NCBI RefSeq assembly: GCF_002270055.1
Contig: NZ_NIBG01000001.1
Coordinates: forward strand, 124,001 to 188,000
DNA: 64,000 nucleotides
From: Anaeromicrobium sediminis
GTDB taxonomy: Bacteria; Bacillota; Clostridia; Peptostreptococcales; Thermotaleaceae
Direction: 5' to 3'
The position numbers and the translations under genes are program-made. Shown here piece after piece: positions 46,113 through 55,734 of the stretch (the first letter of the stretch is position 1; the number at the start of each line of letters is the position of its first letter). The notes under the pieces were generated by a model. It saw nothing but the letters and a program-made list of their open reading frames with translations, ran no database searches and was not told the DNA's origin.

Positions 46113-46277
46113 CCTAAAATCACTTTGCAAAATAATTTTATATACAACTCCAACCATAAAGTTATACGCAAAATTTATAAGCACGCTATGGAAACCGTTA
46201 GAGTAGGCGTCGTTACTCCTGCTTTTTTGAATACAATTAGCGATATTTGTAAATAATTATACCTGAGGTGATATAAT

Positions 46278-46600
46278 ATGAGAACCAAAATTATAATACT
46301 TAGTATTTCAATAATTGTATTAATATTACTTGCTACTATAACTAATCCAGATAAAGATGAGTATGTAACATGGATTAAAGAAGGGTCAATTGAAAAAGTG
46401 ATAATATTTTAGAAACAGGATATGTAGCTCTATTTGGAGAAAAACTTCTTAATGAATCAACTAAAACTGATAATTACATATTGTTCACAGTATATAATAT
46501 AAAGCTACATGACAATAAAGAAATAAAAGTTGTTGGTTTATTCAATAACTTTATATCAATAGGTAACTATGATACTGCAGAAAAAGAACATGGGAAATAA
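46278..46600 (+). pseudogene. DUF4359-like protein with frameshift
   Basis: MRTKIIILSISIIVLILLAT then ITNPDKDEYVTWIKEGSIEK; after a lost base near 46400 the protein goes on in another frame as ILETGYVALFGEKLLNESTK to FNNFISIGNYDTAEKEHGK. The whole matches the DUF4359 type: one membrane anchor and a small outer domain. Role of the family is unknown. AGGTGAT precedes the ATG. Confidence 0.7.
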
Positions 46601-46632
46601 TAATAGTAGTAAAAGGCATTAGGAGGGATTTT

Positions 46633-46932
46633 TTGAGATATTGTACTCTTTGTAAAAGATACATTGAACCCGTAAAAAACAGATGGAGCTGGGCATGGTT
46701 CATTATTTTATGTTTTACTGGTTTTGGTGGCATTGGATATGCATTATATCATATTATAATGAAAAAGAAAAAACGTTGTTCAATATGCTACACAAAACAA
46801 TTAACAAAGTACAGTCCAGGTGATGCTGAAACTAAGAAGCTTGAAAAAGAAGAAAAGAGAGAAGAAAGAAAACAATTGATTAAAAATACAAAAAACAAAT
46901 TCATAGACACTATTAATGGTGATGGTGAATAG
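46633..46932 (+). CDS. LITAF-like zinc-ribbon membrane protein
   Basis: Ninety-nine residues. A pair of CxxC motifs (C4-x-x-C7 and C49-x-x-C52) flank a single hydrophobic stretch (WAWFIILCFTGFGGIGYALY), the arrangement of LITAF-like domains in which the zinc ribbon places a hydrophobic loop into the membrane surface. The basic-acidic helical tail faces the cytoplasm. Start is TTG right behind AGGAGGGA. It may form an operon with the broken DUF4359 gene. Confidence 0.65.
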   Translation: MRYCTLCKRYIEPVKNRWSWAWFIILCFTGFGGIGYALYHIIMKKKKRCSICYTKQLTKYSPGDAETKKLEKEEKREERKQLIKNTKNKFIDTINGDGE

Positions 46933-47214
46933 CACTCAGGTATAGGGTGCGATTTTAATTTATATAAAAGCTAAACTTAATGGTTTATAATATAAATCAA
47001 CTTATTAATTATTTGGTATAAATTGTTTTACATTTAAAAATATTACATATTGTTATAGAATTTAATTGTATTGAGATTGTCTTATAAAGCTAATATGTTC
47101 GATAAAGAAACGTTTTATATGTAATAGACTTTTGATGCTATTAATTAGATATATGCAAAACGTTTATTTGTTATTTGCCCTAGCGGAAATCAGATAAAAG
47201 GAGGTTGTTTATTA

Positions 47215-48225
47215 ATGAAGAATATAGGAATCGAGAAAAAAATCAACAAGAAACTAATAATTGCTTTGATAGGTCTCATTGTAGTTGGGACAATTGTTGC
47301 TTATATGTACTGGGTTAGAACACCTCAGTATTCTCTAAATCAAATTAAGAAAGCTGTACAGCAGCATGATTTAATTACTTTTGAGAAGTATGTTGATATA
47401 GACAGTTTAGTTACACGTTTTATTGACCAAGCTATAGCAAAAGAAATGCACAACTCTACTGATGGTACTGCAAAATTAGCAGCTGGCTTGGTTGAAATGA
47501 TTAAGCCAAAAATTGTGGAAAGCAGTAAAAATCAGATAAAGGCATATATTGAGAAAGGAGATTTTGAAGAAACAAAAGAAAACGATACAGGAATTTCTGT
47601 TAAACACTTTTATAAAGGCGTTGAGTTTAGAAGTATAGACAAGATTAAAAAAAGTGGAAATATTGATCTAGTAGCCTTAAAGATTTATAATAAACGGTTT
47701 GAAGAAGAGTTGATTTTGGAAGTTAAAATGCGTAAACTTGATAGCTATTGGCAAGTAGTTGAACTTAACAATATTGGAAGTTTGATGGATAAAATTGAAG
47801 AATTAGAAAATGAGAAGCTTGCTGAATTGAATAAGCCTATTATTGAAGAAATGAAAAATGCTGTTTCTTATGAGAACATAGAAATTCGAAAAATAGAAGG
47901 TGATGATTGGGGTTTTAGCAAAGAAGTGCATTTTCCTGTTACAATTAAATGTTTAACTGATAAAAACATTGCAGGGTTAGGTGCGACTATTATTGTTAAG
48001 AATAAGCAAGGTAAAGTTATATTAGAAATGCCAGTTAGGTCAACTAGGAGTACATATAAAGATAAAGTTAGTGTTGTTAAATGGGATAAAGAGATCAATC
48101 CATTTATAGAAGAAGATGAAATCTTATACAATACGTCTGCTTCTGAATTGGACGTTTCAATATATACTGATTATCTTGTATACGAAGATGGCACGGAAGT
48201 TAAATTATTAAAAGAACTTCCCTAG
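47215..48225 (+). CDS. DUF2939-like membrane-anchored protein
   Basis: A 336-residue protein with a basic N-terminus, one membrane helix (about 15-34) and an outer domain. Residues 40-200 follow the DUF2939 type (YSLNQIKKAVQQHDLITFEKYVDIDSLVTR, amphipathic helices then strands), and the C-terminal 120 residues are beta-rich. Family function is unknown. AAAGGAGG precedes the ATG. It is the last gene before the right attachment repeat. Confidence 0.7.
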   Translation: MKNIGIEKKINKKLIIALIGLIVVGTIVAYMYWVRTPQYSLNQIKKAVQQHDLITFEKYVDIDSLVTRFIDQAIAKEMHNSTDGTAKLAAGLVEMIKPKIVESSKNQIKAYIEKGDFEETKENDTGISVKHFYKGVEFRSIDKIKKSGNIDLVALKIYNKRFEEELILEVKMRKLDSYWQVVELNNIGSLMDKIEELENEKLAELNKPIIEEMKNAVSYENIEIRKIEGDDWGFSKEVHFPVTIKCLTDKNIAGLGATIIVKNKQGKVILEMPVRSTRSTYKDKVSVVKWDKEINPFIEEDEILYNTSASELDVSIYTDYLVYEDGTEVKLLKELP

Positions 48226-48356
48226 AATTGTTTCATTCAAAGTGGAATATAATGTAAAATTGATTTATTAAACATTTTCTTAGAATGTGGGTAATTACTC
48301 TAAGCCTACTAAATACAATCTATTTATTCTAGCATGGAGCTATACTCATGGGGCTG

Positions 48357-48388
48357 TCTCAAAATGATTTTTAGAAATCATCTTGAGA
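48357..48388 (+). terminator. Hairpin after DUF2939-like gene
   Basis: TCTCAAAATGATTT pairs with AAATCATCTTGAGA apart from one mismatch. GGGCTGTCTCAAAA at its left edge also looks like an insertion-sequence end, but no transposase is near. Confidence 0.55.
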
Positions 48389-48530
48389 TCTGCTCCATTT
48401 CTTCTTTCCATACAAATAAGACAATGTTATTACAATTCTAAACTTTTAAAACTTTAGAAAAAGTATTATAATGGGAAATAGTTATTAGTTTTAGGAAATA
48501 AAATGAAAGGAGAAAAAAAATAGAGTCAAT

Positions 48531-48665
48531 AAGGTTTTAGTTCGTTAGAAGAATGATTAGAAGGCATATAAGTATACCAGTTAAAAGCGAGTTTAACTCG
48601 GATTAAAATAACTAAGTGACATTAAGTCACTCAGTCATATTAGTAGTGAGAAAATCTCACGACTA
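48531..48665 (+). repeat. Partial scar copy and three regular small palindromes
   Basis: GGTTTTAGTTCGTTAGAAGA repeats part of the tRNA-Leu scars. Then come CGAGTTTAACTCG (48588-48600), GTGACATTAAGTCAC (48616-48630) and GTGAGAAAATCTCAC (48646-48660), centred about 29-30 bp apart. They lie 176 bp inside the right attachment repeat, where recombinase accessory sites would be expected. Confidence 0.55.
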
Positions 48666-48835
48666 AATAATTACTTTCCTTCTTAGAGAATGACAGTCTA
48701 ATTTTACATTCCTGTATTAGTGAACTAATAGAATTACAAATTGACAAGCTAATTTAATGAATATATAATTTAGATTAAATAAGTGTATAAATTATTATAA
48801 AATTAACGCATAAATTATTATAAATTTATCGGTGT

Positions 48836-49054
48836 GAATTATATCCATCTATAGCTAAGAAATTTAACACTACTCCAAGTAAAGTTGAAAGAGCTATAAG
48901 ACATGCTATTGAAGTAGCATGGAGCAGAGGAAAAATAGATACTATAAACAATCTATTTGGATACACAGTACATAATGATAAGGGTAAGCCTACTAATAGT
49001 GAATTTATAGCTATGGTAGCAGATAAATTAAGAATAGAAAGAACTGCAGTTTAA
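48836..49054 (+). repeat. Right attachment repeat (spo0A 3' end copy)
   Basis: Identical to 8560-8778. The frame is open (GAA TTA TAT...) but has no start, so it encodes only the last 72 residues of Spo0A out of context. It marks the right end of the 40-kb element. Confidence 0.92.
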
Positions 49055-49216
49055 ATGGCTTAATTTCAATAGGTAGAGTGGGTTGTTAAATTTTAACATC
49101 TATTGAATGTAGGCCAATTTATACGGTTCTAAGCCAACTTATATGTCATTAATAAGCCAATAAACATCTCATATTTATAGGATGCAAAAAACTATAGATG
49201 TGAGGTGTTTTTTATT

Positions 49217-50172
49217 ATGCAAATGACAGATTTTGAGTTTCAAATTGACAACTTTATGATGTATTGTACGAGCAAAAATTTATCACCGAAGACTATGAAG
49301 TCATATGAGCAGACATTAAAATTATTTGCTAAATATCTACAAGATAATTTTTCAATTGAAGATGTTGAAAGGGTAACAACAGGGCATATAAGACAATATG
49401 TAGGTTATTTACAAGACAGAGAAAATATACAGTACTAATCAATGAGAGTACAAGGAGTTGTAACTATCCAGCAAATAGAACTGACTGTGGGAAGAAGATA
49501 AGCAATTCCACAATAAACAACTATATTCGAAATATTAAAGTATTTTATAATTTCTTGTTTGATGAAAGAGAAGTTAGAAAAAATCCAGTTGAAAGAATTG
49601 CATACTTAAAAGCAGAAAGAAAAATGAAGGATACAATAAAACAGGAAGATTTTAAGTTGTTACCTAAAGCATTTGACACAACAAAATTTCACGGTTACAG
49701 GGATTATATTATTACGAAATTGTTGTTAGATACAGGGATGAGAGTAGGAGAATGTTTAGCACTATTAGTTGAAAATGTAGATATGAAGCAGAAAACTATA
49801 TTACTCACCCATAGTGTTAAAGGAAATAAAGAAAGGTATGTATATTTTTCCTTTAAGATGGGAGATGAGCTGAGAAGATGGATACAGTATAAAGACAGAA
49901 ATAAGGAAACAGATCTGCTGTTTCCTTCATCTAGAGGAAATATGATGAAGATACATCTATTTGAGAAGAATTTGAGAGAAACAGCCAGAAGAGTAGGACT
50001 AAAAGTACATCCACATCAGTTGAGAAATAATTTTGCTAAACATTACTAACTAAACGGTGGTGATATGTATATCCTAAGCAGGATTGTAGGACATAATAAA
50101 ACTGTTCATGCATATGTAGTGAAAGGACATGAGTTAGAAGCATTATTTAACTTTGTTATAGTATTCTCTTGA
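49217..50172 (+). pseudogene. Broken tyrosine recombinase
   Basis: A relative of the integrase at 8913, similar along its whole length: MQMTDFEFQIDNFMMYCTSK, SYEQTLKLFAKYL; a frameshift near 49430; then NNYIRNIKVFYNFL, LLDTGMRVGECL with the catalytic Arg, HPHQLRNNFAKHY, then a TAA (50047-50049), and LNGGDMYILSRIVGH in frame after it. The nucleophile region is degenerate. At least two lesions, so inactive. It stands 163 bp after the second spo0A copy, as the intact one does after the first. Confidence 0.88.
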
Positions 50173-50642
50173 TAAATGCGATAATGTCTATAAAGCACGC
50201 TGTGGTACTCAGAAAGTGGATAGGGATGTAAGGTACTACTTGAGGAAATAGTGTGAACACAGCAAAGTCTATGACACTGAGAGGTTACTGGGGAACTCAA
50301 AACTAGCTATCAAGGTACCTGAATGCATGAGATGAACTCAAAGCTAACTAAACTTTATATATGAAAAATCAATAACAAAGAGATACTTACAGTCGATTTA
50401 GGATAGAAATATACTGTCTATGTCTATGAAAACCAGTCCTTGGATGAATCTGAAGTAAGTGTAAAGGTTTGGTTATCACTGAAGCTTTCAAGCCGTTTAT
50501 ACAATGCTATATAATTAGATAAAAATTTAGAAATCAGTAACGGATGAAATTAAGTATCTAAATGTACATATTCCATATTTCAACATAATATAAAACTAGA
50601 GAAGTTTTATATTTTAATAATGCTTGGAGAGGAGAGATATAT
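50173..50642 (+). other. Noncoding, possibly structured region
   Basis: Up to about 50345 the DNA is richer in G and C than the rest and has several short self-complementary pieces (GTGTGAACACAGC, GGTACCTGAATGCATGAGAT). No reading frame is supported. It could be the RNA-coding end of an IS200/IS605 or intron-like element, but no TnpB or intron signature was found. Confidence 0.3.
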
Positions 50643-51407
50643 ATGTATACTAACTTTCCTTATAGAATAAGTGAAAAGAAGTTAACTTCTAATATAACAT
50701 ATATAGTAGATTTTAAACGCAGGGATGTAAATGGTGATAAAATAAAAGATAATATATACTTACTTGCTAAAACTCCATATGGCTTAGACTTTCCATATGC
50801 TAATGATATAACCTTGGTAATACAAAATGGTGTAAATAATATGTGCACTTGGATTCCTCTAAAAGAGAATGCAGGGTATATGCCTAAGCTATATTTACAA
50901 GATTATACAGGAAATGGAACTGATGATATTTTAGTTAGTATATTTACTGGAGGAAGCGGTGGAAACTATTACTACTATGTATATTCTTATTATAATAACA
51001 AACCTAAGAAGATATTTGATTTTGAGGAATTTAACAATAGGTACAAATATGATGTTATATACAAAGATAATTACAAAGTAGAAGTAATAAATTTAAGTAC
51101 AAATATAGGATATATAATAGATATTAGCATAGAAGATCCTATATATTTGAAAAAAATATATGATGAAAAGGGTAAACTTAAAAATCCTGTTAGCGGAGAT
51201 GTCCATGATTTAAGTGGTTTGGATCCTATATCGGTTGATGGAGACGAGATATATGAGTTAATAGCATTACAAAGGATTTCAGGCAAATATCTTAGTGATA
51301 CACTAGGATATGTACGAACAGTATTAAAATGGAATGGAGTTCAGTTTGAACCAGTTGAGCAAACTATACAGAGGGAAATTACAATAAAAGGTAGTAAAGC
51401 TAACTAA
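50643..51407 (+). CDS. VCBS/FG-GAP-like protein, unknown
   Basis: A 254-residue beta-rich protein with Asp-rich loops of FG-GAP/VCBS type (FKRRDVNGDKIKDNIYLLAK and LQDYTGNGTDDILVSIFTGG), likely calcium-binding, plus a YYYYVYSYYNN stretch. There is no signal peptide, as in similar spore-former proteins that lie in the spore coat or exosporium. AGAGGAGAG precedes the ATG. Localisation is an inference. Confidence 0.65.
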   Translation: MYTNFPYRISEKKLTSNITYIVDFKRRDVNGDKIKDNIYLLAKTPYGLDFPYANDITLVIQNGVNNMCTWIPLKENAGYMPKLYLQDYTGNGTDDILVSIFTGGSGGNYYYYVYSYYNNKPKKIFDFEEFNNRYKYDVIYKDNYKVEVINLSTNIGYIIDISIEDPIYLKKIYDEKGKLKNPVSGDVHDLSGLDPISVDGDEIYELIALQRISGKYLSDTLGYVRTVLKWNGVQFEPVEQTIQREITIKGSKAN

Positions 51408-51623
51408 AATCTCTTTACACATAGTTAATATAAAATTACACAATATTTATGGATAAAAAGAGGTGCTCCATCAGACATTGGATGCGTTGTAGTAGAAGGA
51501 TCATTGGTAATGTACCGTATGGTAGTGTAAGTGATTTAATTTACTGTAATGAATATAATCTTACTGCTGAGCAAATTGTAGATAAGGCTTTAAGTTATAA
51601 ACCAATTCAACTTTAAATTCATG
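51408..51623 (+). pseudogene. Unrecognised gene remnant
   Basis: Pieces such as RGAPSDIGCVVVEGS and, in another frame, EYNLTAEQIVDKALSYKPIQ before a stop suggest the end of a small protein with a frameshift. A strong terminator follows. Confidence 0.35.
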
Positions 51624-51657
51624 AGTCGACAGACTAAATATAATCTGTCGACTTTTT
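51624..51657 (+). terminator. Rho-independent terminator
   Basis: AGTCGACAGA pairs with TCTGTCGACT around ten bases, then TTTT. The following 51658-52027 has no supported gene; a 70-codon frame there has no start signal or recognisable motif. Confidence 0.9.
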
Positions 51658-52027
51658 CTTTTGGACGGGGTACCCAGTGCTGAATGATTCCAATACTCAT
51701 ACAAAGACATATATAACCCATGTAAGCTCAGTCGTTCATTTTACTTAAATTCCTTGTGGGTACAGACCGCCAGCTGTGTAACAGCCTATTCTAGCCAAAG
51801 TAGCCTAGTGGTATAATGGTGGTAACTGTAAAAAGTCACTGCTTTTTTATAGATACAGTTCTTCCTGCTTTATCGGGGCGGAGAACAGTTAGGAAGTACA
51901 GCAGAGAGAATCCCCTAATAGAGAGTGATAAACATGATATCATTGTATCTTTAGCAGAAAGTAAGAGTACAGTTGAGGGGATGGGTAAAGCTAGTTCCAA
52001 AGCGTTGAGGTTACATATAACTATTTA

Positions 52028-52150
52028 GATACTGTAACCGAAGAAGCTTTTGAAAAAATATTAGAAACTATAGTTTTTGACAAACCTAGGAAAGATGGAT
52101 TAATAGATTAATATAGGGTGTGAGATTTGATTCTCATGCCCTTATTTTTC
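52028..52150 (+). pseudogene. TnpW-like 3' fragment with tail
   Basis: DTVTEEAFEKILETIVFDKP and seven more codons to TAA match the second half of the pseudogene at 10893. The tail GATTTGATTCTCATGCCCTT behind it also recurs at 11050 and, partly, at 59672. Confidence 0.65.
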
Positions 52151-52301
52151 TTTTGGAGGTGCTAAAGAACTGCGTTGTTTTAAATATCATAGATTTTTGC
52201 TATAATATAACTAATTTGGCATTTTTCTTACATAATTTTATAATCGTTCAAGCTATGCAGTATAATACAAAGACTATTTGAATAAGAAGGAGGAGCAACA
52301 A

Positions 52302-52964
52302 ATGAAAAAGGTATTTTTGTTAACTTTGGTATGTATATTTGTTCTAGGAGGTTTAGCTTATGCAGAAGGGAATGAACTTTCCGTATATGTAAATAACGAG
52401 AAGGTTAATTTTCCAAATGCTAAGTCATTCATTAATGATGATTTAAGAACATTAGTACCACTTAGATTTGTTCCTGAAAGTTTGGGGGCTACTGTAGGTT
52501 GGAATAGTGAAAGAAATGCTGTATTAATTACTACTGAGACTTCTAATGAAGAAGTTAAAAAAGAAACTATAGCAGATAAAGAACTAACAGGAAATCCAAT
52601 ATTAGATATGCTTATTGCTAATGCTGAAGGAGTAGAAAAGGCTCTTGTTGACAATGTTGCCACTTATGGAATTGCAAGTTACGCATCAGGAACTAAATCA
52701 AAAATAGTCATACGTACAGGAGATTGGGTCCTTTCAGATGATTACGATATTGAAATCTCAATCGAAGATTACCAGAAAAGTACTTCTTATGTTTATTGGG
52801 ATATATTAAATGAAATTTTCCCAACAGAAGCAGAACAGGTTTGGAATGACACCGATACAAAAGCAACACCTCAAACTGATGTAAGAGGTGTTGCGGATGG
52901 AAAACAATATAAGGTAGTTAACTATACAAACACGATTAGTGTTTATGTTAAGGAAAGTAAATAA
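52302..52964 (+). CDS. Exported stalk-domain protein
   Basis: A 220-residue secreted protein: signal peptide (1-20, MKKVFLLTLVCIFVLGGLAYA-type) and a copper-amine-oxidase N-terminal-like stalk domain (residues 25-80: LSVYVNNEKV, LRTLVPLRFVPESLGATVGW). The C-terminal part (100-220) with VIRTGDWVLSDDYDIEISIE is not recognised. Stalk domains bind cell-wall polymers or serve as spacers. The internal ATG behind AAGGAGGAG is used. A terminator follows closely. Confidence 0.85.
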   Translation: MKKVFLLTLVCIFVLGGLAYAEGNELSVYVNNEKVNFPNAKSFINDDLRTLVPLRFVPESLGATVGWNSERNAVLITTETSNEEVKKETIADKELTGNPILDMLIANAEGVEKALVDNVATYGIASYASGTKSKIVIRTGDWVLSDDYDIEISIEDYQKSTSYVYWDILNEIFPTEAEQVWNDTDTKATPQTDVRGVADGKQYKVVNYTNTISVYVKESK

Positions 52965-52969
52965 ACAGA

Positions 52970-53007
52970 AAAAAGAGAGGGCTTGATTATTAGACACCTC
53001 TCTTTTT
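52970..53007 (+). terminator. Terminator after stalk-domain gene
   Basis: AAAAAGAGAGG pairs with CCTCTCTTTTT. Confidence 0.85.
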
Positions 53008-53156
53008 ATTGTCTGATAACAACACTATACTTTAACACAGCCTATCCTTTTGAAGGAATTACATATTATGTGTTATTTAAATATACAATACCTTCATACC
53101 CCTATTCAAAATGATAGAATAACAAATGGAAAAAAAAGGATATTAAAAGGGGTTAG

Positions 53157-54182
53157 ATGAAAATAAAATTATCAATTTTATTAAGTATTTTTATAATACT
53201 ATGGCTATGTATACCATCATTTGCATTAGAAAGCACAACACAACCATTACCACAAGTAAAAGTATATTTTATAGATGTAGGGCAAGCTGATTCTATTTAT
53301 ATTCAAGCACCAAAAAACTATAACATATTAATAGATGCAGGGAATAACGATGATGGTCAATTAGTGGTAAACTATTTTAAAAATTAAAATGTAGATGATA
53401 TAGAGCTTATGATAGCTACGCATCCACATGAAGATCATATAGGTGGATTAGATAATATATTAAATGCTTTTTCAGTGGAACAGATCATTGATAGTAGGGA
53501 TATACATACTTCGAAAACATATACAGAGTATATAAATGCAGTAGCAATAGAAAAGAAAAATGGAGCTAAGTGTTTTTTAGATACGGATGCAACATTTGAT
53601 TTAGCCAATGGAATTAATTTTAAAGTCATTGAATTAGGAGACGGTTACAAAAATACTAACAATAATAGTGTCGTGGCTATGTTAGATTACAATAATGCAG
53701 AAATACTATTTACAGGGGACTTAGAATCAGATGTAGAGATTCCTAATTTAGCAAAATTCACAGACATAGAATTATTTAAGGTAGGTCATCCTGGAAGTAG
53801 AACAGCTACTAGTCAAGAATTCTACACCAAGAGATTTTAAATAAATTAAAGAATAAAAATATTAAGTATATAGAACTGACTGCGAGGAAATATAATAGCT
53901 AGTACCGATGGAAATACTATTTCATTTGTAACTACTAAAAATGCAGTTAATAATGTGAATGGTAACACAAATACAACTACTAATAATGTAGAAAAACCTA
54001 GCAACACGAATGTAGTTAATAAAATAGAAAGTACATATGTAGGAAGTGATAAAAGTAACAAATATCATTATCCAGATTGCAGATGGGCTAAGAAAATTAA
54101 GCCTGAGAACCTACTTGAATTTAACGGTAAAAGTGATGCAGAAGGAAAAGGATATGTTCCGTGTGGAACTTGTAATCCTTAA
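53157..54182 (+). pseudogene. ComEC-like metallo-beta-lactamase protein, broken
   Basis: A signal peptide (MKIKLSILLSIFIILWLCI) leads to a ComEC/Rec2-type domain: YFIDVGQADSIYI, a TAA at 53385, THPHEDHIGG (metal site HxHxDH), VVAMLDYNNAEILFTGDLES, then a frameshift near 53830. The frame recovers as ISFVTTKNAVNNVNGNTNT and ends with a Cys-His domain (YHYPDCRWAKKIKPENL...GYVPCGTCNP) like an Ada-type zinc-binding end. The intact protein would be secreted and could hydrolyse nucleic acid or nucleotides. One stop and one shift make it inactive. Confidence 0.82.
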
Positions 54183-54191
54183 TAATATAAA

Positions 54192-54226
54192 AGAGTAGTA
54201 GGAAATTATATTCCACTACTCTTATT
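54192..54226 (+). terminator. Terminator
   Basis: AGAGTAGT(A)GGAA pairs with TTCC-ACTACTCT and runs into TTATTTTTTT. Confidence 0.75.
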
Positions 54227-54425
54227 TTTTTGAAAAGTATAGTTAGTAATATTAAAACTATATTTAATGTTTAACTTTAGATTTTTGTATGTTTTATTTT
54301 AATAGACATAGAATTAATATTCTAAACAAGTGGTGAGTTGAGAACTTTAAATATCAGGTGCTGCTTATAAAAAATTCGTAGTTGCAATATAATATATATA
54401 ATCATTAAAGTTGGAGGTATCATAG

Positions 54426-55280
54426 ATGAATTATATAGTTGCAGATTGTGAATGGAACTATATGCACAGAATGAAAGGCTTTTGGCCAAATAAAAAAATG
54501 CCAAATGAAATTATTGAAATAGGAGCAACTAAAATTAATTCTGATACATTGCAAATAGTTGATACATTTAGGACATATGTGAAACCTAAGTTATACAGCA
54601 GATTAAATCCACAAGTAACTAAACTAAGCAATATTACAAAAGCAGATTTAGAGTATGGAGTTGGTTTTTTAAGAGCTTTAGAATTATTTAAAAAGTGGAT
54701 GGGTTCAGATGTTACCTTTTGTGTATGGGGAACGAATGACATAATTGAAATTAAAAGAAATGTATCATTTCATGATCCGCAAGTTAAATTGGATTTTGTA
54801 GAAAAATATGTAGATGTTCAGAAATTGTTTCAACTTTGTATAATTCCCAGTGAAAAAAATTCTATAAGTCTTGTAGGTGCGTCTGAATTATTAGATATAT
54901 TCGAAGAAGGTAATATTCATAATGCACTAATAGATGCTAAGATTACAGCAAGGATTTTAATCCAGCTAATTAAAAATAAAAATATTAAAGATATTAAACA
55001 ATATGTTGAGGATGCTTCACAATTAACACGCATTAAAAAAGTAGATGTTAAGAGGCACTTTAATGAAATAAATAAACGGAAACTAAATATAACTTGTCCT
55101 ATATGCGGAAAATTTGCAAGGAAGACTAGTGGAATTAAGATCAAGAAGAACGTATGTACAATTTTTGGAAAATGTGATAAATGTGGAATTCAAATAAAAC
55201 ATAAAACAAAAATTGTGTATGATAAAAATAGAAATTTTGTATATAAGACAACAAATAAAATATATGAAAAGAGTGAATAA
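54426..55280 (+). CDS. DEDDh exonuclease with zinc ribbon
   Basis: A 284-residue protein of the RNase T/DnaQ-like fold, close to the KapD/3'-hExo type. Motif I is IVADCEW (D7, E9), motif II surrounds FCVWGTNDIIEI and motif III is NIHNALIDAKITA (His and Asp of DEDDh). A C-terminal zinc ribbon has CPICGKFARK and CDKCGIQIKH (about 219-260). It should trim RNA or DNA 3' ends. GGAGGTAT precedes the ATG. The gene is intact although its surroundings are decayed. Confidence 0.88.
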   Translation: MNYIVADCEWNYMHRMKGFWPNKKMPNEIIEIGATKINSDTLQIVDTFRTYVKPKLYSRLNPQVTKLSNITKADLEYGVGFLRALELFKKWMGSDVTFCVWGTNDIIEIKRNVSFHDPQVKLDFVEKYVDVQKLFQLCIIPSEKNSISLVGASELLDIFEEGNIHNALIDAKITARILIQLIKNKNIKDIKQYVEDASQLTRIKKVDVKRHFNEINKRKLNITCPICGKFARKTSGIKIKKNVCTIFGKCDKCGIQIKHKTKIVYDKNRNFVYKTTNKIYEKSE

Positions 55281-55375
55281 GATGCAAGGAAATTGAATGT
55301 TTTAAAGGGCTATGGAGGAATTACACTTATTTTATCTAATACATACTATATATAAATGAATGAGAGGGGTTATTA

Positions 55376-55592
55376 AGGAGAGAAGAAGGACTAGAGAGTG
55401 CAAAAGCTAGAGGTTATAAAGGTGGCAGACCTAATAAAATAAATGATAAATTTTAATTAGTAGAGTTAATGTATAAGAATAGTAGTAAGGTAGCAGACAT
55501 TGTTAAAGTTACTGGACTAAGCAAAACAACAGTATATAGGTGTATTAAGTATATTCAAGAACAATCTTAAATGGTTGTTCTTTTTTGTTGTG
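55376..55592 (+). pseudogene. Serine resolvase 3' fragment
   Basis: Nearly 90% identical to the end of the resolvase at 33642 (EGLESAKARG, GGRP, then a TAA in place of GAA, then KTTVYRCIKYIQEQS) including its terminator. The catalytic domain is absent. The rest of 55281-55734 is without a gene. Confidence 0.88.
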
Positions 55593-55734
55593 AATATATT
55601 AAGTATATCCTTTTACTGTAAAGAAAATTGAAGGGCAATATAGTATGCTACACAATTTTTAATTATATTTTTCAGGTTTTTAAACTCATAAAATTTTATT
55701 AATATCATATCTTTTAATATAGAGAGGTGATAAA

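Larger units (their letters stand above)
8779..49054. mobile_element. Integrated element in the 3' end of spo0A
   Basis: Bounded by identical 219-bp copies of the spo0A 3' end, with an intact tyrosine recombinase just inside the left end and an accessory, pseudogene-rich gene content. It carries an FtsK-like ATPase, a RepRLX replication protein, a primase and two resolvases, but no relaxase, VirB4 or capsid gene that I can see. This suggests a mobilizable or partly decayed integrative element. Internal tRNA-Leu scars and recombinase fragments show that it is a mosaic of several insertions. Excision between the repeats would leave one intact spo0A. Confidence 0.85.

Noticed and set aside
51790-51835. 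tRNA-like D-arm sequence (TAGCCTAGTGGTATAATGG)
   Set aside because: No T arm, no acceptor pairing and no anticodon arm can be built around it.
51816-52028. Frame of 70 codons
   Set aside because: No ribosome site or recognisable motif, and it ends at the TnpW-like fragment; likely noncoding remains.
30636-54182. Reassigned stop codons or read-through explaining many interrupted genes
   Set aside because: Several genes also have frameshifts and truncations, and core genes use TAA as normal stops; simple decay explains the pattern better.
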